DNA of 64,000 nt from Sphingomonas sp. (GCF_030145815.1 NZ_JAIXHL010000022.1:1-64000); one strand, 5' to 3'. Numbered from the stretch's first letter, positions 1 to 8,870 are shown. Program-made: numbers and translations. Notes: generated by a model not told the origin, from the letters alone.

Positions 1-84
1 AACACGCTGCTCTTTGCCTTCATCGGCCAGGCGGCAGGCCAAGCAGGCATCCTGCTCATCGCCGCCTCTGCTGGCGAACATTGA
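1..84 (+). CDS. 3' end of an unidentified gene (partial)
   Basis: The plus-strand frame open from base 1 ends at a TGA at 82-84. It would encode 27 residues that are largely hydrophobic (…LLFAFIGQ…GILLIAASAGEH), like a C-terminal membrane helix. It lies just upstream of an iron-type gene block and could be the last part of a membrane protein of that block. The piece is too short to assign a family, and its coding nature is inferred only from the open frame and GC-rich third positions. Confidence 0.35.
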   Translation, partial: NTLLFAFIGQAAGQAGILLIAASAGEH

Positions 85-150
85 GCCCCGCCGCCGAAAA
101 GGCGACTACGTCAACGGCCTGTTAAGGGGCCGCACACACGCGCCGATTGT

Positions 151-192
151 AATTGCGAATCACTCTCGCTAAAGCTGCGAACGAATCGCAAT
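151..192 (+). promoter_or_regulatory. Fur-box-like inverted repeat region upstream of the PepSY operon
   Basis: AATTGCGA (151-158) and TCGCAATT (185-192) form a perfect inverted repeat. Within the region, GCGAATCACTCTCGC and TGCGAACGAATCGCA each resemble the alphaproteobacterial Fur box (TGCGAAT-N-ATTCGCA type). The site lies 19 bases before the first start codon of an operon of iron-associated families, and a similar sequence precedes the TonB receptor. Iron-dependent repression by Fur is an inference from position and resemblance. Confidence 0.5.
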
Positions 193-210
193 TAGGTCCT
201 TCTCACCCCG

Positions 211-858
211 ATGCACGGAACCACCACGACCGCGCGTGCCAAGCGCAGCCGCAAGGCCTTTTGGCTGAAGCAGCTGCATACCTGGCACTGGATCAGCTCG
301 GCGATCAGCCTGGTCGGGTTGCTGCTGTTCGCGGTCACCGGGTTCACGCTCAATCACGCCGCCGAGATCGAAGGATCGCCGCAGACGGTGGAGCGTGCCG
401 CACAATTGCCCGCGCCGCTGCTGCCCGCCGTAAAGGCCGACGACGCTGCCGATACGAAGAAACCCTTGCCCGCCCCGGTCGCCGACTGGGTCGAGGGCAA
501 TCTGGACGTCAAACACGCCCGCGGCGATGCCGAATGGTCGGCCGACGAAATCTACCTCGCCCTTCCCCGCCCCGGCGGCGATGGCTGGGTCGCGATCGAC
601 CGCGCGAGCGGCGCGGTGACGACCGAGCAGACCAATCGCGGCTGGATCGCCTGGCTCAACGACCTGCACAAGGGCCGCAACAGCGGCACGGTGTGGAAGT
701 GGTTCATCGACATCTTCGTGCTCGCCTGCATCGTGTTTTCGCTGACCGGTCTCGTGCTGCTGCAAATGCATTCCAAGAATCGCCCGAGCACCTGGCCGCT
801 GGTCGGTGCGGGCCTCGTCATTCCCGCGGTCCTCGCGATCTTCTTCATCCATATCTAA
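211..858 (+). CDS. PepSY-associated transmembrane protein
   Basis: This 215-residue inner-membrane protein has a basic N-terminus and an LKQLHTWHW segment leading into a first membrane helix (about residues 27-48). A soluble periplasmic middle part follows, then two C-terminal helices (about 170-188 and 195-213). This is the layout of short PepSY-TM proteins, which in many proteobacteria sit beside siderophore receptors and are proposed to help reduce or release iron. It opens a tight plus-strand operon; the next gene begins 15 bases downstream. The only convincing start is the ATG at 211, which lacks a good ribosome-binding site. The exact biochemical role is not established for the family. 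Confidence 0.8.
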   Translation: MHGTTTTARAKRSRKAFWLKQLHTWHWISSAISLVGLLLFAVTGFTLNHAAEIEGSPQTVERAAQLPAPLLPAVKADDAADTKKPLPAPVADWVEGNLDVKHARGDAEWSADEIYLALPRPGGDGWVAIDRASGAVTTEQTNRGWIAWLNDLHKGRNSGTVWKWFIDIFVLACIVFSLTGLVLLQMHSKNRPSTWPLVGAGLVIPAVLAIFFIHI

Positions 859-873
859 AGGGAGCCGCCCGAC

Positions 874-1377
874 ATGCAGTTTCGCGTAACCGGATTGACC
901 GCCACCGCATTGGGCGCAGGCCTGTTCGCGCCGGGGATGGCGGCCGCGCAGACGCTCGACGTCTCGGTCACGATCCCGCGCCTGACGGTCGCCGAATATC
1001 ACCGGCCCTATGTCGCGATCTGGATCGAGAAGGAGGGCGGCCCGGCCCAGACCCTCTCCGTCTGGTATGATGTCGACCTCAAGAACAATGAGGGCACCAA
1101 GTGGCTGCGCGACGTGCGCCAATGGTGGCGCGCATCGGGCCGCACGATGCGCTTTCCCGCCGCCGGCGTGACCGGCGCCACCAAGGCGCCCGGCACGCAC
1201 AAGGTGAGCTTCAAGCCCAAGCTGACACCGGGCAACTACACGCTGGTGGTCGAGGCCGCGCGCGAAGTGGGCGGGCGCGAGTTGGTCCGCATCCCCCTCT
1301 CGCTGCCCAAGGGCGGCACCGCCCGTGCCAGCGGCTCTAGCGAGCTGGGCGCAGTTACTTTGACCGTGAAGCGTTGA
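874..1377 (+). CDS. DUF2271 domain periplasmic protein
   Basis: The product has 167 residues. An N-terminal signal peptide ends near residue 26 (…GMAAAQ), so the mature protein should be periplasmic. The body matches the DUF2271 pattern: a beta-rich segment with YVAIWIEKEGG, a KWLRDVRQWWRASG block and a final P(G)NYTLVVEAAREVGGRE strand. No enzymatic activity is known. A GGGAG ribosome-binding site precedes the ATG. DUF2271 genes habitually occur with PepSY, DUF4198 and ApbE genes, as here, which supports a role in an iron- or flavin-linked envelope redox system. Confidence 0.85.
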   Translation: MQFRVTGLTATALGAGLFAPGMAAAQTLDVSVTIPRLTVAEYHRPYVAIWIEKEGGPAQTLSVWYDVDLKNNEGTKWLRDVRQWWRASGRTMRFPAAGVTGATKAPGTHKVSFKPKLTPGNYTLVVEAAREVGGRELVRIPLSLPKGGTARASGSSELGAVTLTVKR

Positions 1378-1393
1378 ATCGAGGGGCCTGACT

Positions 1394-2224
1394 ATGAAGT
1401 TCCGCAATCTCCTCATCGCCACCGCAATCGCTGCGGTCGCCATTCCCGCCAGTGTCCAGGCGCACCGCCAGTGGATGCTCCCGTCGATGACCGTCGTCTC
1501 GGGCGAAGGCGCCGATGTCTGGGTCACGGTCGATGCCGCCGTGTCCAACGACCTGTTCTATTTCGAGCATCAGCCGCTGCGCGCCGACATCGCGGTGATG
1601 CTGCCCGACGGCACGCCGGGCGAGGTCAAGAACAAGGCGACCGGCCGCTATCGCACCACACTCGACGTGCAGATCCAACAGCGCGGCACCTACAAGATCT
1701 ACTACGCCAGCGAGGGCGTGATGGGATCGTACAAGCTGAACGGCGAAGAGGTTCGCATCCCGCGCGGCACCACTGCCGACAAGCTCGCCAGCGTAATCCC
1801 GGCGGGCGCGACCGATGTGCGCACGTCGATCAACAGCAACCGCAACGAGATTTTCGTGACGGCGGGTGAGCCGACCACGACCGTGTTCAAGCCGGTCGGC
1901 AAGGGCATCGAGCTAGTGCCGGTGACGCATCCCAACGATCTGGTGATGGGCGAGGACGCGACCTTCCAGTTCCTGCTCGACGGCAAGCCGGCTGCAGGCT
2001 TGGCGGTCACGGTGATCCCGGGCGGCATTCGCTATCGCGACCAACTGCGTCAGCAGGATCTGAAGACCGGCGCCGATGGCAAGGTCACGATCAAGTGGAG
2101 CGATCCGGGCATGACCTGGATCAACGTCACCACCCCGCGCGCGGGTGGCGAAGAAGGCGCCCCGCCCGCCCCCGGTGCGCGCCGTGCAAGCTATGTCACC
2201 ACGGTCGAGGTGATGGCGCCCTGA
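1394..2224 (+). CDS. DUF4198 domain-containing periplasmic protein
   Basis: This 276-residue protein has a clear signal peptide (MKFRNLLIATAIAAVAIPASVQA) and a mature N-terminus HRQWMLPS, typical of DUF4198 proteins. Two beta-sandwich-like parts follow; the second (about residues 170-255) contains the repeated strand pattern GKPAAGLAVTVIPGG…GADGKVTIKW seen in this family. DUF4198 proteins are often linked to metal or cofactor uptake, but their substrate is unknown. GAGGGG lies before the ATG, and the preceding gene ends 16 bases upstream. Its stop overlaps the proposed start of apbE. Confidence 0.85.
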   Translation: MKFRNLLIATAIAAVAIPASVQAHRQWMLPSMTVVSGEGADVWVTVDAAVSNDLFYFEHQPLRADIAVMLPDGTPGEVKNKATGRYRTTLDVQIQQRGTYKIYYASEGVMGSYKLNGEEVRIPRGTTADKLASVIPAGATDVRTSINSNRNEIFVTAGEPTTTVFKPVGKGIELVPVTHPNDLVMGEDATFQFLLDGKPAAGLAVTVIPGGIRYRDQLRQQDLKTGADGKVTIKWSDPGMTWINVTTPRAGGEEGAPPAPGARRASYVTTVEVMAP

Positions 2225-3198
2225 CGCCCGAGCCCCGCATCGCCATTCCCGCGACACTGTCGCCCGCTGCCTTTCACCGGCGGCGGGCGCATGCGCGGGT
2301 CGAGGGGTTTGGCGGGGAGACGATGGGGACGCGCTGGTCGGCCGCGATCGTTGCGCCGCCGCCCGGGGTGGAGGCCGCGATTCAGGGCGTGCTGGCGCAT
2401 ATCATCGCGCAGATGAGCAATTGGGAGCCGGCATCGCAGCTGAGCCGGATCAACGCCGCCGCGCCGGGAGGCTGGCACGGCATCGCGCCAGAGTTCGTGC
2501 AGGTGATGACCGTCGCGCTGGATATCGCGACGCGTTCGGACGGGGCGTTCGATCCGGCGATGGGGGCACTGGTCGACCTGTGGGGCTTCGGCCCGCCGGG
2601 ACCGCGCGACGATGTTCCTGATGACGGTGCGATCGACGCTGCCCGCGCCGCAATCGGACCGGGGGCGATGGAGCTGGACGCGCCGCTGCTGCGCTTGCGC
2701 CGCACGCGCCCGGCGCGGCTCGACCTGTCGGGGATCGCCAAGGGCTATGCGGTCGATGCGGTGGCGGCGCGGCTGCGCGGGATAGGCTGCACCGATTTTC
2801 TGGTCGAGATTGGCGGCGAGCTGGTCGGCGTGGGGATTCCGCCCGATGGCCAGCCCTGGTGGGTCGATGTCGAGGCGCCGCCGGGCGTGGCGCTGCCCCC
2901 GCTGCGGATCGCGCTGCACGGCATCGCAGTCGCCACATCGGGCGATTATCGTCGCGTTGGCGCGCACGGGAGCCATAGTATCAATCCGCGGACCGGCCGC
3001 CCGATCGCGCATGGCACGGCGAGCGTTACCGTCGTCCACGCCGATTGCTGCCACGCCGACGCCTGGGCGAGCGCGCTGACCGTGCTGGAACCGGACGCGG
3101 CGATGGCGCTGGCCGAGCGCGAAGGGCTGGCGGTACAGCTGGTGGTGCGGGGAAGCGGCGAGTGGCTGTCGTCGGCAATGCGGGCAATGCTGGACTAG
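2221..3198 (+). CDS. apbE: FAD:protein FMN transferase (ApbE family)
   Basis: ApbE transfers FMN from FAD to a threonine of periplasmic or membrane redox proteins. Recognisable family blocks are ETMGTRW near residue 35, SNWEPASQLSRIN, GAFDPAMGALVDLWGFG, LDLSGIAKGYAVDAV, FLVEIGGEL, VATSGDY and HSINPRTGRP. The start is unusual. No ATG, GTG or TTG lies in frame between the upstream gene's body and the ATG at 2323, which falls inside the conserved MGTRW block. A CTG at 2221 overlaps the previous stop (CTGA) and has GAGGTGA seven bases before it, so 325 residues are proposed. The alternative start at 2323 gives 291 residues with its own GGGGAG. No signal peptide is evident. Confidence 0.85.
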   Translation: MTPEPRIAIPATLSPAAFHRRRAHARVEGFGGETMGTRWSAAIVAPPPGVEAAIQGVLAHIIAQMSNWEPASQLSRINAAAPGGWHGIAPEFVQVMTVALDIATRSDGAFDPAMGALVDLWGFGPPGPRDDVPDDGAIDAARAAIGPGAMELDAPLLRLRRTRPARLDLSGIAKGYAVDAVAARLRGIGCTDFLVEIGGELVGVGIPPDGQPWWVDVEAPPGVALPPLRIALHGIAVATSGDYRRVGAHGSHSINPRTGRPIAHGTASVTVVHADCCHADAWASALTVLEPDAAMALAEREGLAVQLVVRGSGEWLSSAMRAMLD

Positions 3199-3199
3199 C

Positions 3200-3883
3200 T
3201 TACGCGTCCGCCCAACGCCTCAGCAGATTGTGGTACACGCCAGTCAGCTCGATCACGCTGCGGTCGGTGCCGCCGAGCTGGCCGGTCAGGCGCTGCACGC
3301 TCTGGTCGAGGTCGAACAATATGCGCCGCGCGCCATCGTCGCGGATCATCGACTGGATCCAGAAGAAGGAGGCGACGCGGGCGCCGAGCGTCACCGGCTC
3401 GACCTTGTGCAGGCTGGAGGAGGGATAGAGGATCGCATGGCCGGCGGGGAGCTTGACCCGCTGGACGCCGAACTGATCCTCGATCACCAGCTCGCCGCCG
3501 TCATAGGCGGCGGGGTCTTCGAGGAAGACGGTCATCGACAGGTCGCTGCGGATGCGGAAATCGGTGCCGCGCTGGATGCGGATTGCGCTATCGACATGCA
3601 CACCAAAGGTCTGGCCGACGCCGTAGCGGTTGAACAAGGGCGGGAAGACCTTGAGCGGCAATGCGGCCGCAAAAAACAAGGGCGAGCGACCCAGCGCGTC
3701 AAGGATCACCTTCCCCGCCGCCTTCGCCGCCGCGCTGTCCTCGGGCAGTTGCTCGTTATTCTTGGCGAGTGCCGATTGGTGGCCGGAGGTCGCATTGCCG
3801 TCGATCCACTCGGCCACGTCGATCGTCGTGCGCAGATCGGCGAGCGTGGCGGCGTCGAGCAGGTCGGGAATCGCGATCAGCAT
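3200..3883 (-). CDS. piuC: PKHD-type Fe(II)/2-oxoglutarate hydroxylase (PiuC/YbiX family)
   Basis: This 227-residue cytoplasmic enzyme of the prolyl-4-hydroxylase superfamily usually accompanies catecholate siderophore receptors. The iron-binding triad is visible as H and D in FGVHVDSAI and the distal H in [10 protein letters not shown]. The 2-oxoglutarate arginine is likely the R of [12 protein letters not shown]. Length agrees with the family (about 226). It lies 81 bases downstream of the TonB receptor on the same strand, so it is probably co-transcribed, although a strong stem-loop lies between them. Its 3' end abuts apbE's end with a single-base gap. The natural substrate is unknown. Confidence 0.92.
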   Translation of the reverse strand: MLIAIPDLLDAATLADLRTTIDVAEWIDGNATSGHQSALAKNNEQLPEDSAAAKAAGKVILDALGRSPLFFAAALPLKVFPPLFNRYGVGQTFGVHVDSAIRIQRGTDFRIRSDLSMTVFLEDPAAYDGGELVIEDQFGVQRVKLPAGHAILYPSSSLHKVEPVTLGARVASFFWIQSMIRDDGARRILFDLDQSVQRLTGQLGGTDRSVIELTGVYHNLLRRWADA

Positions 3884-3894
3884 AGGAGCGCCTT

Positions 3895-3962
3895 CTAAAG
3901 GGGGGTCGGAGCGGATGGAAGCCTGGGGACAGGGATGGCTCCACCCGCTCCTCCCCCTTTAG
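3895..3962 (-). terminator. Long stem-loop between the TonB receptor and piuC
   Basis: The arms 3895-3919 and 3940-3962 can pair over about 20 base pairs: CTAAAGGGGG and GGAGCGG on the left against CCGCTCC and CCCCCTTTAG on the right, with minor bulges. The loop is about 20 bases. It lies just past the receptor stop codon and ends before the piuC start. It could be a partial terminator or an mRNA-stabilising hairpin that sets the ratio of receptor to hydroxylase. No long T tract follows, so full termination is not implied. Confidence 0.55.
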
Positions 3963-3964
3963 CC

Positions 3965-6322
3965 TTAGAAGCGGTAGCCCACAGTCAGCACCGCCGAGCG
4001 CGCGTCACCCGGCGTCGCCCAGCCATTGTTGCGGATGCGGGTATAGTAGAGCTCGTTGGTGATGTTCTTGACGTTCACCAGCACGCTGAGGTCGCGGGTG
4101 ATGTCGTAGGAAACCGACGCATTGTGGACGAGGTAATCGTCCGAGCGATAGATCACCGCCGACGCCGCAGTCGGCAGGTTCAGCGCGAAGCTGCCTTGAT
4201 AGGTGACGCCGTAGCCCAGCTTCAACCCGAACGGCAGCGTGTAGGTGGTATAGAGGCTGCCCGAATGGTTCGGCACATTCTGCAGCGCCGCGCCCGCCGC
4301 CGGATCGCGGTTGGTGGCGCTGTTGCCGCACGCGGTGCTCGGGTTCGCAAGGCAGAAGTCCGACACCGACTGGATCAGCTTCGGTTCCAGATAGGTGTAG
4401 TTGGCGGTGATCGACCAGGCCGGGGTGATGTTGCCGGTCGCGCTGACCGCAATGCCATCGACGCGCGAATGGCCGTCGAGCACCTGATCGGGGAGCGTCG
4501 GGTCGTTCGACGGCACCTTGTACTGGTCACGCTCGTTGCGGAACGCGGCGATGCTGAACAGCGCGCGACCGATCTCTGCCTTGGCGCCGATCTCGTAATT
4601 CTTCGCGGTTTCCGGATCGACATTGCAGGTCAGCGCGGTGCAGCCGCCGTTGACCGCGCTCTGCGACGGGGTCTGGGCGTTGCCATAGGCGGCGTAGAGC
4701 GTCACTGCCTCGACCGGCTTGTAGACCAGGCCGACGCGATAGCTGAACAGGTCGGCATTGTTGCGGAAGCGCGGGCCGGTGACGATCGCGCCCTGCGGCG
4801 TGGTGACCGTCGCGGCGGTGCTGGTGTCGGTCTGGTAATTGCCTTCGTTCCGCCCATAGCGGACGCCGCCGTTGAGCTCGAACTTGCCGAGCTTCATCGT
4901 GTCGAACAGGTAGACGGCATAGTTAGTCACCTCGCCACGCTGGCGACCGCTCTCGAAGAAGTTGACCGGGCCGGTGTAGACGTTGCTGCCATAGGTGAAG
5001 CCCGCGGGACCCGCGACGACGTCGTTCGGGTTGGCCCAGTTGATCAGCGGATAGGTCGCGTTGGCGACGGTGCCGTTGGCGTTGCGATAGACGTTGCCGG
5101 TGGACAGGAAGAACTTCTCCCACCCCGCCGATGCGCCGACGACCAGGCTGTGCTCGACCGCGCCGGTGGCGAACTGTGCCGACAGGTCGACCTGATTGTA
5201 CATCAGCTCGCTGGTCGTATCGCGCAGGTTTCCGCGCGGGCCGCCGATCAGATAATAGCCGGTGGGAACGGTCGCGGGGCACGCGACGCCCGCCGGGGTG
5301 ACGCCGCCAGTCAGGCAGAACGTCCCCTGCGGCGGGCCGACGATCGTCAGCTGCTGCACCTGTTGCCAGCGGGTCAGGTTGCGGATCGACAGCTTGTCGC
5401 TGAATTCATGCGCGAAGGTCGCCGTCGCCTGATCGACGGTGATCTCCTGCGTATCGACGTTGCGGTACCCGAAATAGTCGCTGCGATCGATGCCCGGCAG
5501 CGCGCCGTTGGACACGCCGTTCTTGTAATAGGGCACGCCGTACTGCGGGATATTGGTCTCTTCCTGATGCAGGTACTGCAGCGTCAGGCTGGTGGGTCCT
5601 TCGATCCCGATCGCCACTGACGGCGCGACGCCCCAACGCTCGTAAGTTTCGACATCGCGGCCCGGCACGTCGTTCTGGTGAACCATCGCGTTGAGGCGCA
5701 CTGCGATCATATCATTGGCGCGGACATTGGCGTCGATCGTGCCGCGAACATAATCATCGGTGCCGATTCCGCCCTGCACCGCGATCGACGTTTCCGCCTG
5801 GGGACGCTTGGTCACGATGTTGATCGACCCGCCGACCGATCCCGAACCGTTATAGACCGAGTTGGCGCCGTTGGTGACCTCGACCTGCTCCAGGTTGAAC
5901 GGGTCGCTGCGCGAATAGGGGGCGCTGTCGCGCACGCCGTCGGTAGTGATGTCCGACGAGGCGGAATAGCCGCGCAGGGTGATCTGGTCGCTCGGGGCGA
6001 TGCCGCCCTCCGCTGCGCCAAAGGTGATGCCCGGGACCGTCGAGAGCACGTCGCGCAGCGTGAGCAGGTTTTGCTCCTCGATCACCTTGTTGGTCAGGAT
6101 GGTGACGGTCTGCGGCGTGTCGCGCACCGGGCGGGTCGATTTGGGGCTGGCCTGTTCCGACCGCACCTGCTCGCCCGTCACGACGACATCGGCGCGGTCC
6201 TGATCCGCGACCGGATCAACCGGATCGGCGGCATAGGCGGGCGCGGACGCGACAAAGCCGACTGCAGCCAGCGCCAGAAATGCGGGCGCGGCGCGGAACG
6301 CGTCGGACGAGCTGGAAGACAT
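3965..6322 (-). CDS. TonB-dependent catecholate siderophore receptor (Fiu-like)
   Basis: This 785-residue outer-membrane receptor for ferric catecholate siderophores has a signal peptide (…LALAAVGFVASAPAYAA) and a TonB-box-like DVVVTGE at the mature N-terminus. The plug domain contains RDTPQTVTILTNKVIEEQ, QITLRGYSASSDITTDGVRD and GSGSVGGSINIVTKRP, and the 22-strand barrel ends in a terminal phenylalanine (VGYRF). The start at 6322 is preferred over a codon ten residues upstream because AAAGGGG stands properly spaced before it. A Fur-box-like sequence lies about 65 bases upstream, and PiuC follows downstream, the usual partner of Fiu-type receptors. The ligand is not determinable from sequence alone. 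Confidence 0.93.
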   Translation of the reverse strand: MSSSSSDAFRAAPAFLALAAVGFVASAPAYAADPVDPVADQDRADVVVTGEQVRSEQASPKSTRPVRDTPQTVTILTNKVIEEQNLLTLRDVLSTVPGITFGAAEGGIAPSDQITLRGYSASSDITTDGVRDSAPYSRSDPFNLEQVEVTNGANSVYNGSGSVGGSINIVTKRPQAETSIAVQGGIGTDDYVRGTIDANVRANDMIAVRLNAMVHQNDVPGRDVETYERWGVAPSVAIGIEGPTSLTLQYLHQEETNIPQYGVPYYKNGVSNGALPGIDRSDYFGYRNVDTQEITVDQATATFAHEFSDKLSIRNLTRWQQVQQLTIVGPPQGTFCLTGGVTPAGVACPATVPTGYYLIGGPRGNLRDTTSELMYNQVDLSAQFATGAVEHSLVVGASAGWEKFFLSTGNVYRNANGTVANATYPLINWANPNDVVAGPAGFTYGSNVYTGPVNFFESGRQRGEVTNYAVYLFDTMKLGKFELNGGVRYGRNEGNYQTDTSTAATVTTPQGAIVTGPRFRNNADLFSYRVGLVYKPVEAVTLYAAYGNAQTPSQSAVNGGCTALTCNVDPETAKNYEIGAKAEIGRALFSIAAFRNERDQYKVPSNDPTLPDQVLDGHSRVDGIAVSATGNITPAWSITANYTYLEPKLIQSVSDFCLANPSTACGNSATNRDPAAGAALQNVPNHSGSLYTTYTLPFGLKLGYGVTYQGSFALNLPTAASAVIYRSDDYLVHNASVSYDITRDLSVLVNVKNITNELYYTRIRNNGWATPGDARSAVLTVGYRF

Positions 6323-6385
6323 GGAAACCCCTTTCGATTGTCGTTGGGGCATCCGCTATTGAGAGTCGTTCGCACTGTCAACACT

Positions 6386-6407
6386 AATGCGAATCGTTTT
6401 CAATATT
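6386..6407 (-). promoter_or_regulatory. Fur-box-like site upstream of the TonB receptor
   Basis: The core TGCGAATCGTTTTCA at 6388-6402 (flanked by AA and ATATT) matches the two half-sites of an alphaproteobacterial Fur box. It stands upstream of the receptor start and overlaps the last codons of the ribbon-helix-helix gene. Iron repression is inferred. Confidence 0.55.
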
Positions 6408-6675
6408 GTCGCAACTTTGTCGCATCGTGCAGCAGCCAGCTGCGCAACGCGCTGGCGAGATTGGGGGGATCGTCGGCCTGAATGCGCAGATAATCGATCT
6501 GCGCGACGAGCGCGCTGAGCGGCAGGCCGCGTGCAGGGGCAGCGGCCTCCAGCGCCTCCCAGAATATGGGTTCAAGGCTGATCGAGGTTGGATGCCCGGC
6601 GATCGTCATCGATCGCTTGACCGGAGGGTGAAAGCCGCCCGGCGGCGGCGCGATGCCGCCGGGTGCGTCAGGCAT
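6400..6675 (-). CDS. Ribbon-helix-helix domain protein (RHH_4 type)
   Basis: The product is a small protein of 91 residues. The stretch [20 protein letters not shown], followed by [23 protein letters not shown], is the ribbon-helix-helix fold of the RHH_4 group: a beta strand with a TSISLE element, then two helices. Such proteins are putative DNA-binding regulators in alphaproteobacteria. Its start ATGCCTGA overlaps the cobT stop by eight bases, so translation is probably coupled to cobT. A shorter start at MTIAGHP (6612) is possible. Target genes are unknown; the adjacent receptor promoter is one candidate. Confidence 0.8.
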   Translation of the reverse strand: MPDAPGGIAPPPGGFHPPVKRSMTIAGHPTSISLEPIFWEALEAAAPARGLPLSALVAQIDYLRIQADDPPNLASALRSWLLHDATKLRQY

Positions 6676-8500
6676 CGAGGTCGAACAGCGACGCCAGCTG
6701 TTCGATCATCGTGCCGGCGAGCTGGTCGACATCCATGATCGTCACCGCGCGACTGTAATAGCGCGTCACGTCATGGCCGATGCCGATCGCGACTAGCCCG
6801 ACCGGCGAGCGGCTCTCGATCCACCCGATCACCTGGCGCAGATGCCGCTCCAGATAGGAGCCGCTGTTGACGCTCAATGTCGAATCATCGACCGGCGCGC
6901 CGTCGCTGATCACCATCAGGATCTTGCGATCCTCCGGCCGCGCGATCAGCCGCTGGTGCGCCCACAACAGCGCCTCGCCGTCGATATTCTCCTTGAGCAG
7001 CCCTTCGCGCATCATCAGGCCCAGCGACTTCTTGGCGCGGCGCCACGGTTCGTCAGCCTGTTTGTAGACGATGTGGCGGACATCGTTGAGGCGACCGGGC
7101 TGCGCCGGGCGACCTACCGCAAGCCATTTCTCACGGCTCTGGCCGCCCTTCCATGCGCGGGTGGTGAAGCCGAGGATCTCGGTCTTGACCCCGACCCGCT
7201 CCAGCGTGCGGGCGAGGATGTCCGCGCTGATCGCGGCGATGCTGATCGGGCGACCGCGCATCGATCCGCTATTGTCGATCAGCAGCGTGACGACCGTGTC
7301 CTTGAACTCGGCCTCTTTCTCGACCTTGTAGGACAAGGACTGCATCGGGTTGACGATCACCCGCGCCAGCCGGGCGGCGTCGAGCAGCCCTTCGTCCTGA
7401 TCGAAGTCCCAGCTGCGGTTCTGCTGCGCCATCAGACGGCGCTGGAGCCGGTTGGCGAGCTTCGTCACCACGCCCTGCAGGTTCGACAATTGCGTGTCGA
7501 GATAGGCGCGCAGCCGGGTCAGCTCCTCATCGTCGCACAGGTCGGTGGCAGCGATCACCTCGTCATATTGCGTCGTGTAGGCGCCATATTCGAACTGCGG
7601 CGGCAGGTCGGACCAGGGGCGGTTGGGGCGGACGGGCATCATGCCTTCGTCGCCCGGATCGCCGGGCTCGCCATCGCCCTCTTCGAACTCGCCCTGTTCC
7701 TGCTCGGTCTCAGGGCCTTCCTCGCCCTCGCCCTCGCGCTGTTCGCCGCGCGCGTCGATCTCGCCTTCGCCGGTGTCCCCGGCCTCGTCGCCCGCGTCGG
7801 CCTCGCTCTCGTCGGCCTCGTCGGTGCCTTCGTCCTCGCCGCCGCCCTCTTCCGACTCCTCGGGCACCAGATCGCCTTCGGTCAGCTCAAGATCGGCGAG
7901 CAGATTGCCGACCAGCCGCGCGAACGCCGCCTGATCGTCGATCGCCAGCGCCAGCGCGTCGAGGTCAGCCCCGCCCTTGTCCTCGATCCAGTCGCGCACC
8001 AGCGCCAGGCCGAGCGCGGCAGCGGCGGGCGATTCGCGCCCGGTCAGCCGTTCGCGCACCAGCAGTTGCACGGCGGTCGACAGCGGCACCTCATCGCGCG
8101 TCCGTGCCCGGCTGATCGGGTCGGACCGCATCTTCATCTCGAGCGCATGGTCGAGATTGTCGGCGATGCCGGCATAGCCGCGCGATCCCAGCGCCTCGAC
8201 CCGCGCCGTCTCCACCGCGTCGAACACCGCACGGGCAACCGGCTCCTTCGGCGCGGCCTTCAGATGCGTCGCGGCGTCGTGCAGCCGCAGCCGCAGCGCA
8301 AAGCCATCGGCGAAGCCGCGCGCTTCGGCCACCTGCTCGGGCGGGAGGTTGCGACCGGGCATCGGCACCTTGAGATGCCGCCCCGATTGCGCCGGCGCAT
8401 CGGCGGTGAAGGCAAGCTCCAGCTCCGGCTCTTGGCTGAGCGCCCGCGCCGTCCCGGCAAGGACGGACTTGAACTGGTCGAGGGGGGAGTCGGTGGGCAT
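6668..8500 (-). CDS. cobT: Cobaltochelatase subunit CobT
   Basis: This 610-residue CobT is the metal-binding partner of the aerobic cobaltochelatase CobN-CobS-CobT, which inserts cobalt into hydrogenobyrinic acid a,c-diamide. The N-terminal part (residues 1-210) has the family block [20 protein letters not shown] long acidic linker rich in Glu, Asp and Gly (about 215-290) follows, as is normal in CobT. The C-terminal VWA domain carries the MIDAS motif [11 protein letters not shown]. The start at 8500 is chosen from family alignment knowledge; an upstream start at 8539 would overlap the preceding small gene. No other cobalamin genes appear in the window. Confidence 0.95.
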   Translation of the reverse strand: MPTDSPLDQFKSVLAGTARALSQEPELELAFTADAPAQSGRHLKVPMPGRNLPPEQVAEARGFADGFALRLRLHDAATHLKAAPKEPVARAVFDAVETARVEALGSRGYAGIADNLDHALEMKMRSDPISRARTRDEVPLSTAVQLLVRERLTGRESPAAAALGLALVRDWIEDKGGADLDALALAIDDQAAFARLVGNLLADLELTEGDLVPEESEEGGGEDEGTDEADESEADAGDEAGDTGEGEIDARGEQREGEGEEGPETEQEQGEFEEGDGEPGDPGDEGMMPVRPNRPWSDLPPQFEYGAYTTQYDEVIAATDLCDDEELTRLRAYLDTQLSNLQGVVTKLANRLQRRLMAQQNRSWDFDQDEGLLDAARLARVIVNPMQSLSYKVEKEAEFKDTVVTLLIDNSGSMRGRPISIAAISADILARTLERVGVKTEILGFTTRAWKGGQSREKWLAVGRPAQPGRLNDVRHIVYKQADEPWRRAKKSLGLMMREGLLKENIDGEALLWAHQRLIARPEDRKILMVISDGAPVDDSTLSVNSGSYLERHLRQVIGWIESRSPVGLVAIGIGHDVTRYYSRAVTIMDVDQLAGTMIEQLASLFDLDA

Positions 8501-8507
8501 AATACGC

Positions 8508-8870
8508 TCAATCCAGCGCAGGCGAACGATCAAAGGCAACGGCGTTCAAATCCGCCATTTGAACCCAAATCGCCTTATCCGTGGGACGGATCCGCACAGA
8601 AACGCGCCGTAGCTCGCCGTCTCGAGAGAGTTCGACCGTGGCAGTATCCCCCACGATCAGTTCGGGAGAATAGCCGCAATGCGCAATCGAGTCGTTGATC
8701 TCGGAAGCAGGCGTGATCGCGATTGCACGTCCATCGACCGCTACCCGAACATCCATCATCGAGGAATAGCAGTCGATCACGAATAGGCGCACGCTGTGCC
8801 GTTCAGTTCCCGCGCTCGACGGGCCGCACGCCATTGCGATGAAGCACAGAAAGGCGGCTACTGGCTTCAA
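8508..8870 (-). CDS. Small exported protein, possibly a lipoprotein, between cobS and cobT
   Basis: The frame gives 120 residues when started at the TTG that overlaps the cobS stop (TTGA, four-base overlap). This yields a short basic start and a hydrophobic segment, [14 protein letters not shown], followed by GPSSAG, which resembles a lipoprotein signal with an imperfect lipobox. The mature part includes [20 protein letters not shown] and ends in a beta-rich segment. I do not recognise a family. It ends seven bases before cobT. A gene between cobS and cobT is not part of the usual pair, so this may be an insertion whose product is unrelated to cobalt chelation. A longer reading frame extends upstream into cobS but is unlikely to be used. 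Confidence 0.6.
   Translation of the reverse strand: MKPVAAFLCFIAMACGPSSAGTERHSVRLFVIDCYSSMMDVRVAVDGRAIAITPASEINDSIAHCGYSPELIVGDTATVELSRDGELRRVSVRIRPTDKAIWVQMADLNAVAFDRSPALD

Noticed and set aside
3935..5620. A 561-codon open frame antisense to the TonB receptor
   Set aside because: It is a by-product of GC-rich coding DNA: the opposite strand encodes a clear receptor with signal peptide, plug and terminal Phe, and the antisense product has no recognisable domain.
7623..7934. Ser/Pro-rich small protein read in the cobT acidic-linker region
   Set aside because: It is the reverse-strand reading of the Glu/Asp codons of the CobT linker and has no start or ribosome-binding site of note.
6842..8698. 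A 618-codon open frame antisense to cobT
   Set aside because: CobT motifs (VWA MIDAS, acidic linker) lie on the other strand, and the antisense product is compositionally biased and unrelated to any family I know.
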